Source: Fibrobacter sp. UWB4 (GTDB lineage: Bacteria > Fibrobacterota > Fibrobacteria > Fibrobacterales > Fibrobacteraceae). From it: a stretch of DNA of 64,000 nt. The notes below the pieces were generated by a model. The model saw only the letters and a list, made by a program, of their open reading frames with translations, ran no database searches and was not told where the DNA came from. The stretch's first letter is position 1; every line of letters starts with the position of its first letter. Shown here piece after piece: positions 52,677-60,669 of the stretch. The translations under genes and the position numbers were made by a program. Location of the stretch: NCBI RefSeq assembly GCF_002210345.1, contig NZ_MWQI01000004.1, positions 171,876 through 235,875 of the forward strand. Reading direction: 5' to 3'.

Positions 52677-54941
52677 ATGTGTGCAAAGGTCTTATATGCT
52701 TTATTGTTGCTGCTGCTAGGGGAACATGCCTTTGCTGGTCCACGTACTGTAAAAGTGGGCTTTTTCGCTAATGCCGGCTATCATGAAATATCGGAGAATG
52801 GCGAAAAAGGCGGATATGGGTATGATTTGCTTCGCCAGATGTCCCGCTACGCAAATTTGAACTTTGAACTTGTCGGCTACGAGAAAAAATGGGACGACAT
52901 GGTAAAGATGCTTGACCGTGGAGAGATAGATTTGGTATCTCCAGCGGATCGGACGCAGAATCTTGAAAACCTATTTGCATATTCGCTGCCTATTGGGCGA
53001 AATTCGAGTTGCTTCATTGTGCGCAAATCGGATTCGGTATTGCTTGCAGAAATAAACTATGCGATTCTGCAGATGGATTTAACGGAACCCAATTGGCGAA
53101 ATCGGCTGTACAGCAAATATTATGGCGACAGTATATTGGATTTGTCGGTATTTAGCGAGCGTGAACGTCTGTTTTTGCAGGATTTCCTTAGCAAAGACAA
53201 AGTGGTTCGTGTGACGGTCCGGAATGCGGTGTTTCCTTATGCGTACATGGACAAGAATGTTCCCAGAGGAATCTTGCTGGATATCTTTGCCGAAATAGTG
53301 CGGCATTCGGGGCTGAAATATGAATTTGTCATGACTTACGACGAGACTAAGCCGCTTGTTGTTCTCGATGGTCGCTATGGTATGGCTGGTGGTGATGATT
53401 CGTGGGTGTTTACTCCGCCGTATTTTTATAATCAGCTGGTCGAAGGCAGTGATAGCCTGCTGCTTGGAATGCGTATCGCTGTGCCGCGTACGTTTCCGCG
53501 TGAACTGGCTTCCATCTTGACGAAAGGGATCCAGGATCTTTCGCCCAAGATTGTCCGCGCTAAGATCACGAAATATGCGGGCTTTCGTACACCTAGCTAT
53601 TCCGGGGAACTGGTGCGGGAGCAGTCACGCCTTGCGACCGTATTCGGCGTAATCTTTTGCTCTATAGGCTTTGTCCTGATTGCGTCGCTTGTGTGGCTTG
53701 CTTTCCGTCGAAAACTGAAAAACCGCCAGGATGAACTCGACTACAAGTTGCGTGAAGCCAATGCTTTTGCTGCCGAGGCTAAAGAGGCGAAATCTAAGTT
53801 CTTGCTGAATATGAGCCATGATATCCGTACGCCGATGAATGCAATTATGGGCTATACGGAACGTGCGGAACGCCATATTGAAAGTCGCGAAGGTGTGTTG
53901 GATGCTCTAAAGAAAATCCGCATGTCGGGTGGATATCTGCTTCAATTGATCGAAGAAGTTCTTGATATGGCAAAAATTGAGTCTGGACAGATTGTGCAAA
54001 AGGAACGGATGGTGAATCTGCCCTCCTGCATGACGGAACTTTGTGGATCATACAAGACGTTGATGAAACAAAAGAATATTTCATTCATTTGCGACTTTTC
54101 GAATGTTAAGAATAAATTTGTTGTCGCCAATGTAAACAGTCTTCGTCAGATTCTGGGGAACATCTTGTCCAATGCGCAAAAGTTTACGACGTATGGCGGG
54201 CGTGTCGTTTTTACAATAGAGGAACTCCCTTGTCAGGTCGATGGTTTTGCTGTTTTCCGTTTTGATATTAGCGATAATGGTCTTGGAATGTCCAAGGAAT
54301 TTCTGGAACGTGTTTACGACGAGTTTGCCCGTGAACAGTCTTCGACCCAGAGCGGTGTTCAGGGAACAGGTCTTGGAATGTCCATTGTGAAGCGGCTTGT
54401 CGATATGATGGGTGCCGAAATCGATATCCAAAGTGAAGTTGGATTGGGAACGACTGTATGCCTGCGGACGCAATTCAAGATAGCGACAGAAAGTGATGTC
54501 GTTATTGATGGTGGTGAAGAGATTTCTCTTGAAAATAGCGAAATTTTAAAGGGCAAGCGCGTGTTGCTGGTCGAGGATAACGAGTTCAACCGGGAAGTCG
54601 CGCAGGATTTCCTGAACGATGCCGAAATGATTGTTGAAATAGCGGAAAATGGGCTTGAGGCCGTGTCGAAAGTCCGTGAACATTCGCCAGGCTATTATGA
54701 CTGCATCTTGATGGATATCCAGATGCCGGTGATGGATGGCTATGAAGCGACTCGGGCCATTCGGAAAATGCATCCCCAGGTCAGGATTCCGATTATCGCG
54801 CTGTCGGCAAATGCTTTTGAAGAAGATCGTCAGAAGTCTCTGGCCGCTGGTATGGATGACCATTTGACAAAACCTTTTGTTGTTGCAAAGGTTCTTAGGA
54901 CAATGAGTTCCTTAATACAGAGAAATGTAAACGTAAATTAG
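52677..54941 (+). CDS. Membrane hybrid histidine kinase with periplasmic solute-binding sensor
   Basis: The 754-residue protein has a signal peptide (about 1-20, ending HAFA). A family-3 solute-binding-protein-like sensor follows (about 24-165, TVKVGFFANAGYHE...GYGYDLLRQMSRYANLNFELVGYE). A second, shorter unit of the same type covers about 180-300 (VVRVTVRNAVFPYAYMDKNVPRGILLDIFAEI). One membrane helix is at about 322-345. HisKA has FLLNMSHDIRTPMNAIMGY, HATPase has NILSNAQKFTTYGG, DNGLGM and GTGLGMSI, and the receiver has CILMDIQMPVMDGYEA. It probably senses a small solute such as an amino acid or sugar derivative in the periplasm and feeds the local phosphorelay. ATG 52677 follows GGATGG; an in-frame TTG at 52671 is less likely. 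Confidence 0.92.
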   Translation: MCAKVLYALLLLLLGEHAFAGPRTVKVGFFANAGYHEISENGEKGGYGYDLLRQMSRYANLNFELVGYEKKWDDMVKMLDRGEIDLVSPADRTQNLENLFAYSLPIGRNSSCFIVRKSDSVLLAEINYAILQMDLTEPNWRNRLYSKYYGDSILDLSVFSERERLFLQDFLSKDKVVRVTVRNAVFPYAYMDKNVPRGILLDIFAEIVRHSGLKYEFVMTYDETKPLVVLDGRYGMAGGDDSWVFTPPYFYNQLVEGSDSLLLGMRIAVPRTFPRELASILTKGIQDLSPKIVRAKITKYAGFRTPSYSGELVREQSRLATVFGVIFCSIGFVLIASLVWLAFRRKLKNRQDELDYKLREANAFAAEAKEAKSKFLLNMSHDIRTPMNAIMGYTERAERHIESREGVLDALKKIRMSGGYLLQLIEEVLDMAKIESGQIVQKERMVNLPSCMTELCGSYKTLMKQKNISFICDFSNVKNKFVVANVNSLRQILGNILSNAQKFTTYGGRVVFTIEELPCQVDGFAVFRFDISDNGLGMSKEFLERVYDEFAREQSSTQSGVQGTGLGMSIVKRLVDMMGAEIDIQSEVGLGTTVCLRTQFKIATESDVVIDGGEEISLENSEILKGKRVLLVEDNEFNREVAQDFLNDAEMIVEIAENGLEAVSKVREHSPGYYDCILMDIQMPVMDGYEATRAIRKMHPQVRIPIIALSANAFEEDRQKSLAAGMDDHLTKPFVVAKVLRTMSSLIQRNVNVN

Positions 54942-54978
54942 CAAATACGAACATTTCGAGAACACTTTAAGTGTGATT

Positions 54979-55051
54979 TGGCGCATTATGTCAATCCTTT
55001 TACAAAAGAAGGGTTGATTTTCGTTATGCATTCAAACTATCTTTTACGGTG
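54979..55051 (+). promoter_or_regulatory. Half-box plus core promoter (site Q) for GH8
   Basis: Only the right half GTCAAT (54990-54995) is intact. The core TATCTTT is at 55038-55044, in the same register as in the island, and the half-box ends 89 bp before the ATG, also as in the island. Confidence 0.5.
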
Positions 55052-55083
55052 GATGGGTGAAATCTTTTTTTAAAGGAATTCAT

Positions 55084-57237
55084 ATGAAAAAATTGGCGAA
55101 AGTTATGTTTGGCGTTGCTGCAGCAGCTGCAGTGACGGCTTCTGCTGGACAGTTCCCGTTCCCGCAGAACATGAAATACCCGCACGGCACAATTATTGAT
55201 TATGCCGATACGAAGGTGATCAAGGATCATTATGACCTGTGGAAGCAGGCTTGGTACAAGGCTGACAAGGGCTGGGTCCTTGCTCCGGAAGGTGATTGCT
55301 CTACTGTTTCCGAAGCTATTGCTTACGGTATGTTGATTACCGTCTACATGGACGATCAAGAAGTTTTCAAGAAACTTTATAACACTTGGACAAGCAACAG
55401 CGCTGGTTCCAATGGTGGTATGAACTGGCGTATCGGTTGCAGCGGCGGTACAGGTACAGCTTCTGACGCTGACTTCGATGCCGCTCTCGCTCTCGTGATG
55501 GCTTCCAAGCAGTGGAACAACGATTCTTACCTCACTGCTGGTAAGTCCCTCATTTCTTGGATTGCTTCCAACGATATTGCTAGCAACAAGATTAAGCCGG
55601 GTAACCAGTGGAATGACGGTTTCAACCCGAGCTATTCAACGACTGCCAACTTCCAGCTTTTCCAGGATGTTGCCGGCGGTTCCTGGTCTAGCGTTATCTC
55701 CCAGGCATATACCGACTTGAACGCTTGCCAGGATGCTACGACCGGTCTTGTTCCGGACTGGTGCGACTGGAACTCTCACAAGCCGATTTTGACGGCTGCA
55801 GCTGTTTCTAACGATATCGGTTTCTACGATGACGCTGCCCGTACTCCGTGGCGTATGGCATGGGCTTACTATTGGTATGGTGATACCAAGGCACAGGCTT
55901 TCAATAAGAAGGTCGTGAACTGGCTTATCCCGACGACTCGTACTGCTAGTGGCGTGAACTCCGGTTATGCCTATACTGGTGGAAAGTACATTGCTGATGA
56001 AAGTAGCACCCGTAACTTTGTTTCTTCTACGTTCTCCGGCGGTCTTGGCCTTGCTGCATCTTCTATTGAAAGCGACGATGCAAAGGCCTATCTCAGCACC
56101 GTTTACAAGGTCCTTAAGGAAAAGAAGAGCTGCGCAACTGTTACTGGCTGCGGCGAATCTGTGACGGGTGAAAAGTACTATCCGGCTACCTTGAACATGC
56201 TTTACCTCCTCCTCGTGACGGGTAACATGCCTAACCTCTACAATACCACTGGTTTCACTCCGTTCACACCGGACCCGACCAAGGCTCCGTCCATCAAGGA
56301 AGGTGATGGCGTTCAGCAGGCCTACGGTGATACGACTGTTGGCATTACGGGCCTCTGGAACTGGGGTGCATACCATGACAAGCTCGGCATCGGCACCAAG
56401 ATGGTTCCGGATTCTGGCTCTTCTCCGCTCTACAAGTTGGACGATGGCTCTATCATTGCTCGCGCTTCCATGGAAATCGGTCCGGAACCGGAATGGACTG
56501 AAGAAAAGGCTAAGGCCGGTCTCCTCAAGTATCCGTCTGCTGGTATTGCAGTTTCCTTCAAGAAAGATGAATGCAAGGAATCGAAGACTTGCGGCGTGAA
56601 CTTCAACACTCTCGGTATCAAGTATGTCCGTGTTACGGCAAAGACCAGTGGCCCGATCCGCTTTGCAGTATTGAATGACAAGACTGCTGAAGCTGGTGCA
56701 GAACCGGGTATCTACGTGGATCCGACTGGAGACTATACTGCAGTGACCTACGATATGACTCCGACGGAACTTGGCTTTAAGGGCTTCCTTGATGGTAACA
56801 ACTTTGGTGGCCTTTTGGATTGGGTTAATAGAGATAAGGCTCCGGAAGGCTCTGAAATCGTCACCTGCATTACTGGCTTCAAGTGGGAAGTCAAGGATGC
56901 TCAGGGCGGTATCGGTGAAATCTCCATCAAGGCTGTTGAATTCCTCGATGAATCCCAGCAGGCTATTGATCCGGTCAAGCTCACTGGCATCAAGATCGAT
57001 GATAAGGTTGGCCTCTACAAGGTCTCCATGGTTCCGACCTTCAGCGTCCGCGCAAACGGCATGCAGCTCGAAATCAACGGTGCTAAGGCTGGTAACGTGT
57101 TCGCTGTCTACAACATGCAGGGCAAGGCAATTGCCGGTGGCATGCTGATGAGCAGCAACTTGACGGTTAACGTTCCGGCTACGGGTTCCTACATCGTTCG
57201 CGTCGGTTCCGAAATGAACCGTGTCAACGTGAAGTAA
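55084..57237 (+). CDS. Secreted GH8 endoglucanase/xylanase with CBM11/CIA30-like domain and tail
   Basis: The 717-residue product has a signal peptide (1-21). The GH8 (alpha/alpha)6 barrel (about 25-400) has Glu69 in LAPEGDCSTVSEAIAYGML as the general acid, DADFDAALAL with the expected Asp, and NDGFNPSYSTTANFQLFQDV. A second beta-sandwich region (about 415-640, YGDTTVGITGLWNWGAYHD...FKWEVKDAQGGIGEISIKAVEF) resembles CBM11/CIA30-type domains. The tail (about 655-717, FAVYNMQGKAIAGG...GSYIVRVG) is shorter than in the island and close to ordinary type IX sorting domains. It may act on beta-1,4-glucan or xylan; GH8 contains both. ATG 55084 has AAGGAA upstream; an in-frame GTG 27 bases earlier is rejected. 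Confidence 0.92.
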   Translation: MKKLAKVMFGVAAAAAVTASAGQFPFPQNMKYPHGTIIDYADTKVIKDHYDLWKQAWYKADKGWVLAPEGDCSTVSEAIAYGMLITVYMDDQEVFKKLYNTWTSNSAGSNGGMNWRIGCSGGTGTASDADFDAALALVMASKQWNNDSYLTAGKSLISWIASNDIASNKIKPGNQWNDGFNPSYSTTANFQLFQDVAGGSWSSVISQAYTDLNACQDATTGLVPDWCDWNSHKPILTAAAVSNDIGFYDDAARTPWRMAWAYYWYGDTKAQAFNKKVVNWLIPTTRTASGVNSGYAYTGGKYIADESSTRNFVSSTFSGGLGLAASSIESDDAKAYLSTVYKVLKEKKSCATVTGCGESVTGEKYYPATLNMLYLLLVTGNMPNLYNTTGFTPFTPDPTKAPSIKEGDGVQQAYGDTTVGITGLWNWGAYHDKLGIGTKMVPDSGSSPLYKLDDGSIIARASMEIGPEPEWTEEKAKAGLLKYPSAGIAVSFKKDECKESKTCGVNFNTLGIKYVRVTAKTSGPIRFAVLNDKTAEAGAEPGIYVDPTGDYTAVTYDMTPTELGFKGFLDGNNFGGLLDWVNRDKAPEGSEIVTCITGFKWEVKDAQGGIGEISIKAVEFLDESQQAIDPVKLTGIKIDDKVGLYKVSMVPTFSVRANGMQLEINGAKAGNVFAVYNMQGKAIAGGMLMSSNLTVNVPATGSYIVRVGSEMNRVNVK

Positions 57238-57263
57238 TTCAAATTTGAATTCCTAAAAAAGCG

Positions 57264-57292
57264 AAAAGCCGAGGCGAAAGCCCCGGCTTTTT
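57264..57292 (+). terminator. Intrinsic terminator after GH8
   Basis: AAAGCCgaGGC / GCCccGGCTTT around GAAA, then T-run. Confidence 0.85.
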
Positions 57293-57362
57293 GCGTATAG
57301 TTTAAAAAAAGTGATCTTCTTTCTGATTGTCAAGCCCCGCTTCGACGGGGCTTCTTCCTCTC

Positions 57363-57485
57363 CGTCATCCTGGCAGAGCCTGCCCTGAGCGCAGTCGAAG
57401 GGTGCCGGGGGCGCCTTACACAATTCTTTTCACATTGTCATCCCGGCCTGTCATCCTGAGGGCTTAAGCCCGAAGGATCCAGTTA
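57363..57485. repeat. Two GTCATCCTG-type interspersed repeats
   Basis: A long variant at 57363-57408 and a typical copy at 57450-57485 (with GGGCTTAAGCCC as inner palindrome) lie between GH8 and the convergent CE4 gene. Confidence 0.7.
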
Positions 57486-57514
57486 TTTCTTGTATTTTCG
57501 TTAGGTCAAGAAGG

Positions 57515-58774
57515 CTATCGATGAACTTTTTTGATTAAAGGCGCTTGTCCGTTCGCTTCGGCCCGGATAATGTACGTGCCTTTTGGAAATTTTGCAGGTA
57601 CTTCAAAGCCGTTGACATTCCCAAGGTCGTTGCCGTTCAGGTCAAAAAGCGTGTACTTAGTGTTGCTTGGAAAATTTGCAAGCGGTCGTGTTGCGGACCC
57701 CGGAAGTGACGTTGCCGAATCAGGATTCTCGCCTGGTTTTGGCTTTCGGACCTTGAGGCTCTTTTCTGTGAATTCGATAACATAACTGCCGTCGCTTTCG
57801 CGCTTGATGGCCTTGCCACCCTGTTCAACAATTGCGTTTTCTCCAACGCTTTGGGTGTCTATGTTGACGCGGAGCGGAACGCTTGCTGGCATGTATTCAC
57901 TTGGGATTTCCCATTCTACAGTAAAACCGTCGTCTGTTGCGGATTCTTTTGCTGAATCGACGATAAAATGTGCGCGGTAATAGGCGCCTACAGTGCCGAA
58001 CGGTGCGACCCAAAGCTTGTTTTCGATAGCGTGTTTGAATTGCTTTTCGATATCCACTGGGTCGATGGCGTAATCGTCGCCCTTGTCATCTGTGACGCCG
58101 TGATTCAAAACGACAAGCCAGGAACCGCCTTTCACTTGAACGTCCCACGGGTTTGCTCCTTCGAAGTTGCCGATAAATGCCGCTGTATCAAGCGACGAAA
58201 GCATCTCGTCTACGGAAGCGCCAGAACGTGTCCAGATTTTGGCCTTGAGACTTAGCCAGTCCGGTTCGGTATCCCATTCGTTACGGCCATGCCAGCCACA
58301 GTCGCGGTTGATGAAATGGTGCTTGGCAATGAAACCTTTGACATTGTCGTTGTCTTCGCAGAAAGGAGTGGCAAACGAAATGACGCGGATATTTGCCCCG
58401 TTATCGGCGATTGTCTTTTCGATTTTTTCGGCAAACTGGATGATTTCTTTTTCCAATTCGCTGTTGTCGCTGATCGAAGTCAGGTGGCCGTGCGATTCTG
58501 TATGGTTGCCCATTTCGTGCCCTGCGTTTGCAAGTGCGGCGAACCCATCTGCGCTTTTTCTAAAGCCGTCTCCCATGCTTGTGAGGAAGAACGTGACATG
58601 TACATCTGGCAGCTTGTCTAGCACGGGCTTTAGATTTTGTACCTGGTTTTCCAGTGCATCGTCAAAGGTGAAACTTACGGCTCCGACATGGCCGTTCCAG
58701 GGAATAGTCTTGATGGGGGTTGCCATGGTGTAGCCTGCAAGTCCAAAAGCGAGTGCTAATATTTTGTAATTCAT
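57515..58774 (-). CDS. Secreted CE4 polysaccharide deacetylase with C-terminal tail
   Basis: The 419-residue product has a signal peptide (about 1-18). The NodB/CE4 domain (about 25-260) shows VSFTFDDALENQV with the catalytic Asp pair, and GNHTESHGHL with the two metal-binding His. ISFATPFCEDND and VVLNHGVTDDKGDDY are probable motif-3 and motif-5 equivalents. A sandwich region (about 285-345) precedes the tail (about 370-419, YTLFDLNGNDLGNV...GTYIIRAE), which resembles a classic type IX sorting domain. Substrate may be acetylxylan or amino sugar polymers; sequence does not decide. It lies 94 bp downstream of the symporter gene in the same direction with a hairpin between. Confidence 0.9.
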   Translation of the reverse strand: MNYKILALAFGLAGYTMATPIKTIPWNGHVGAVSFTFDDALENQVQNLKPVLDKLPDVHVTFFLTSMGDGFRKSADGFAALANAGHEMGNHTESHGHLTSISDNSELEKEIIQFAEKIEKTIADNGANIRVISFATPFCEDNDNVKGFIAKHHFINRDCGWHGRNEWDTEPDWLSLKAKIWTRSGASVDEMLSSLDTAAFIGNFEGANPWDVQVKGGSWLVVLNHGVTDDKGDDYAIDPVDIEKQFKHAIENKLWVAPFGTVGAYYRAHFIVDSAKESATDDGFTVEWEIPSEYMPASVPLRVNIDTQSVGENAIVEQGGKAIKRESDGSYVIEFTEKSLKVRKPKPGENPDSATSLPGSATRPLANFPSNTKYTLFDLNGNDLGNVNGFEVPAKFPKGTYIIRAEANGQAPLIKKVHR

Positions 58775-58812
58775 AATCCTAATCCAACAACAATCAAAAT
58801 AGTTATATAAGG

Positions 58813-58840
58813 AAAGGTCCCGGAAAATCCGAGACCTTCG
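58813..58840 (-). terminator. Hairpin after the symporter gene
   Basis: AAGGTCCCGGA / TCCGAGACCTT around a short A-rich loop. In the minus direction a T-rich tail follows. A probable terminator between symporter and CE4 genes. Confidence 0.65.
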
Positions 58841-58868
58841 ATGGGTTGATTTATAGCGATTCTTGTGA

Positions 58869-60263
58869 TTACATGGCTTCGAGCTTCTTGCCCTTTGTTT
58901 CGTTCACCAGCTTGGCGACGAAAATAAAGCTCAATGCTGCGAAGGCTGTGTAGATCAAGTATGTCGGGCCGATGCCGATGCCGTCTTTACCGACGAGAAC
59001 CGGGAAGGACCAGCTGACCAGGAAGTTAGCGCCCCACTGTGCAAGACCGCAAACGGAGATGGCGACTGCACGGATACGGTTGTTGAACATTTCTCCGAGC
59101 ATCACCCACATCACCGGGCCCCAAGTTGCAGCGAAGAATGCAACGTAGAAGTTTGCAGCGAGGAGTGCCAGGATGCCGCTAGAACCGACGAGGTTACCGC
59201 TTGCGTCAGAACCGAAGAGGAAGCAGCAGGCGAGTGTGCCAAGAGTTACGGCCATGCCCGCAGAACCGATGAGCAAAAGCGGCTTACGTCCAATCTTGTC
59301 GATGAGGAGAATAGCGGCGATAGTCATGGTCAAGTTGATAGCACTGGAAATCACGCTTGTAAGGAAGGCGTCGCTTTCACCGAAGCCGACACTCTGCCAA
59401 AGCATGGAACCATAGTAGAAGATCACGTTGATACCCACGAGCTGTTGGAGGATAGCAAGTCCGAGACCTGCCCAGACAATCGGGGCGATGCGCTTCTTGC
59501 CGGCGATTGTTTCGAGGAGGTCGGCGAGCTTGGCCGGCTTGTGGGTCTTGAAGGATTCTTCAATTTCCTGGGCCTTTTCATCGATACCAGTCGTTGCTAT
59601 CAAGGAAAGAACCTGTTTTGCTTCTGCCATGCGGCCCTTGCTTACGAGGTAGCGCGGAGATTCCGGAAGCTGCCAGGCGGCGACACCGTAGAGGAATGCC
59701 GGTACGGCTTCGACCCAGAACATCACCTTCCATGCTTCAACGCCCATAATCAGGTTGCTTGCGGAACCTGCAATAAGGACTGTGATGTAATTGGAAAGCA
59801 GGGCTACGAAAATACCGATAACGATGGCGAACTGCTGCATGGATCCGAGACGCCCACGCAAATGCGCCGGGGAGGTTTCGGCAATGTAAATCGGGGCGAT
59901 AATGGATGCCACACCGATACCGATACCGCCGATGACGCGCCAAGCGATGAAGTCGTAGATGGTGAACGGAAGGCCAGAACCGATTGCACTGATAAAGAAA
60001 AGGACGGACGCTGCGAGCATGCAACGTACACGTCCAAACTTATCTGCCAAGCGGCCGGCGAAATATGCACCGACGGCTGCGCCGATCAAAGCGAGAGAAA
60101 CCGCAAGACCAAGCTGCATATCGTTACAGTTGAAATAGCCCTTGAGGGCTACGTTGGCGCCGTTGATCACGGACGAGTCAAAACCGAATAGGAACCCTCC
60201 GATGGCGGCGGAAAGGGTTATCATGATGACATGTCCAACTTTGTAATTGTCTTCTACTGCCAT
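58869..60263 (-). CDS. MFS sugar/H+ symporter (sugar porter family)
   Basis: The 464-residue protein has 12 predicted membrane helices. Sugar-porter signatures are GGFLFGFDSSVINGA in helix 1, GRLADKFGRVRCM in the first cytoplasmic loop, RVIGGIGIGVASIIAPIYIAETSPAHLRGRLGSMQQ, PESPRYLVSKGR before the central loop, QQLVGINVIFYY, and DKIGRKPLLL in the matching second-half loop. It should import a hexose or pentose with protons across the inner membrane. The sugar cannot be read from sequence. It lies divergent from ileS and upstream of the CE4 gene. It is the only obvious sugar transporter in the window, so it may handle products of the hydrolases, but no 17-bp box is seen before it. Confidence 0.93.
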   Translation of the reverse strand: MAVEDNYKVGHVIMITLSAAIGGFLFGFDSSVINGANVALKGYFNCNDMQLGLAVSLALIGAAVGAYFAGRLADKFGRVRCMLAASVLFFISAIGSGLPFTIYDFIAWRVIGGIGIGVASIIAPIYIAETSPAHLRGRLGSMQQFAIVIGIFVALLSNYITVLIAGSASNLIMGVEAWKVMFWVEAVPAFLYGVAAWQLPESPRYLVSKGRMAEAKQVLSLIATTGIDEKAQEIEESFKTHKPAKLADLLETIAGKKRIAPIVWAGLGLAILQQLVGINVIFYYGSMLWQSVGFGESDAFLTSVISSAINLTMTIAAILLIDKIGRKPLLLIGSAGMAVTLGTLACCFLFGSDASGNLVGSSGILALLAANFYVAFFAATWGPVMWVMLGEMFNNRIRAVAISVCGLAQWGANFLVSWSFPVLVGKDGIGIGPTYLIYTAFAALSFIFVAKLVNETKGKKLEAM

Positions 60264-60669
60264 TTTCGTACCTCTGTTTTTTGTTTTTTTAATGGATTAG
60301 CCGCTAATATAGCTATCAAGAAATTGTAAATTCAAGGTTTACAATTGATCTCGATAGTCCAAAAAGGACTAACGGTTTTCTTACATAAGTCGAAAGTTGT
60401 GGCTTCACTGCTCCCGTCCTATTTGTAATTAGATATATATAATTTTCTTACAATGAGCGAGTTTTTTGCAAAAAATGTGAATTTATTTTGGAATATTGGG
60501 GAGGTGGGGGCTGGCTGTTTTTGACCGCTTTGGGGTGGTGGCGCATTGCCGTGGCTTTAGCGAATTTCTATCTTTACGCCCGAAAATTTAACGCCTTGTG
60601 GTCGGTAGAGGTTCAAGCAGACTCCCTGTCTACTTCCTACTTCCTACTGTCTACTATATCGAGGTAATC
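60264..60669. other. Divergent spacer between symporter and ileS
   Basis: No gene is visible. The stretch holds an A/T-rich part (TAGATATATATAATTTTC near 60432-60449) suited to a promoter, a G/T-rich part, and an interspersed repeat (CTGTCTACTTCCTACTTCC, 60625-60654) next to the ileS ribosome-binding site. No tRNA-like or T-box motif was recognised. Confidence 0.6.
60625..60654. repeat. Interspersed short repeat, inverted copy
   Basis: CTGTCTACTTCCTACTTCC followed by TACTGTCTAC is the reverse complement of the word at 1760-1782, with one internal duplication. Confidence 0.65.

Noticed and set aside
60264..60669. T-box leader in front of ileS
   Set aside because: No T-box sequence, specifier loop or antiterminator pairing could be found in the spacer, which is instead partly an interspersed repeat.
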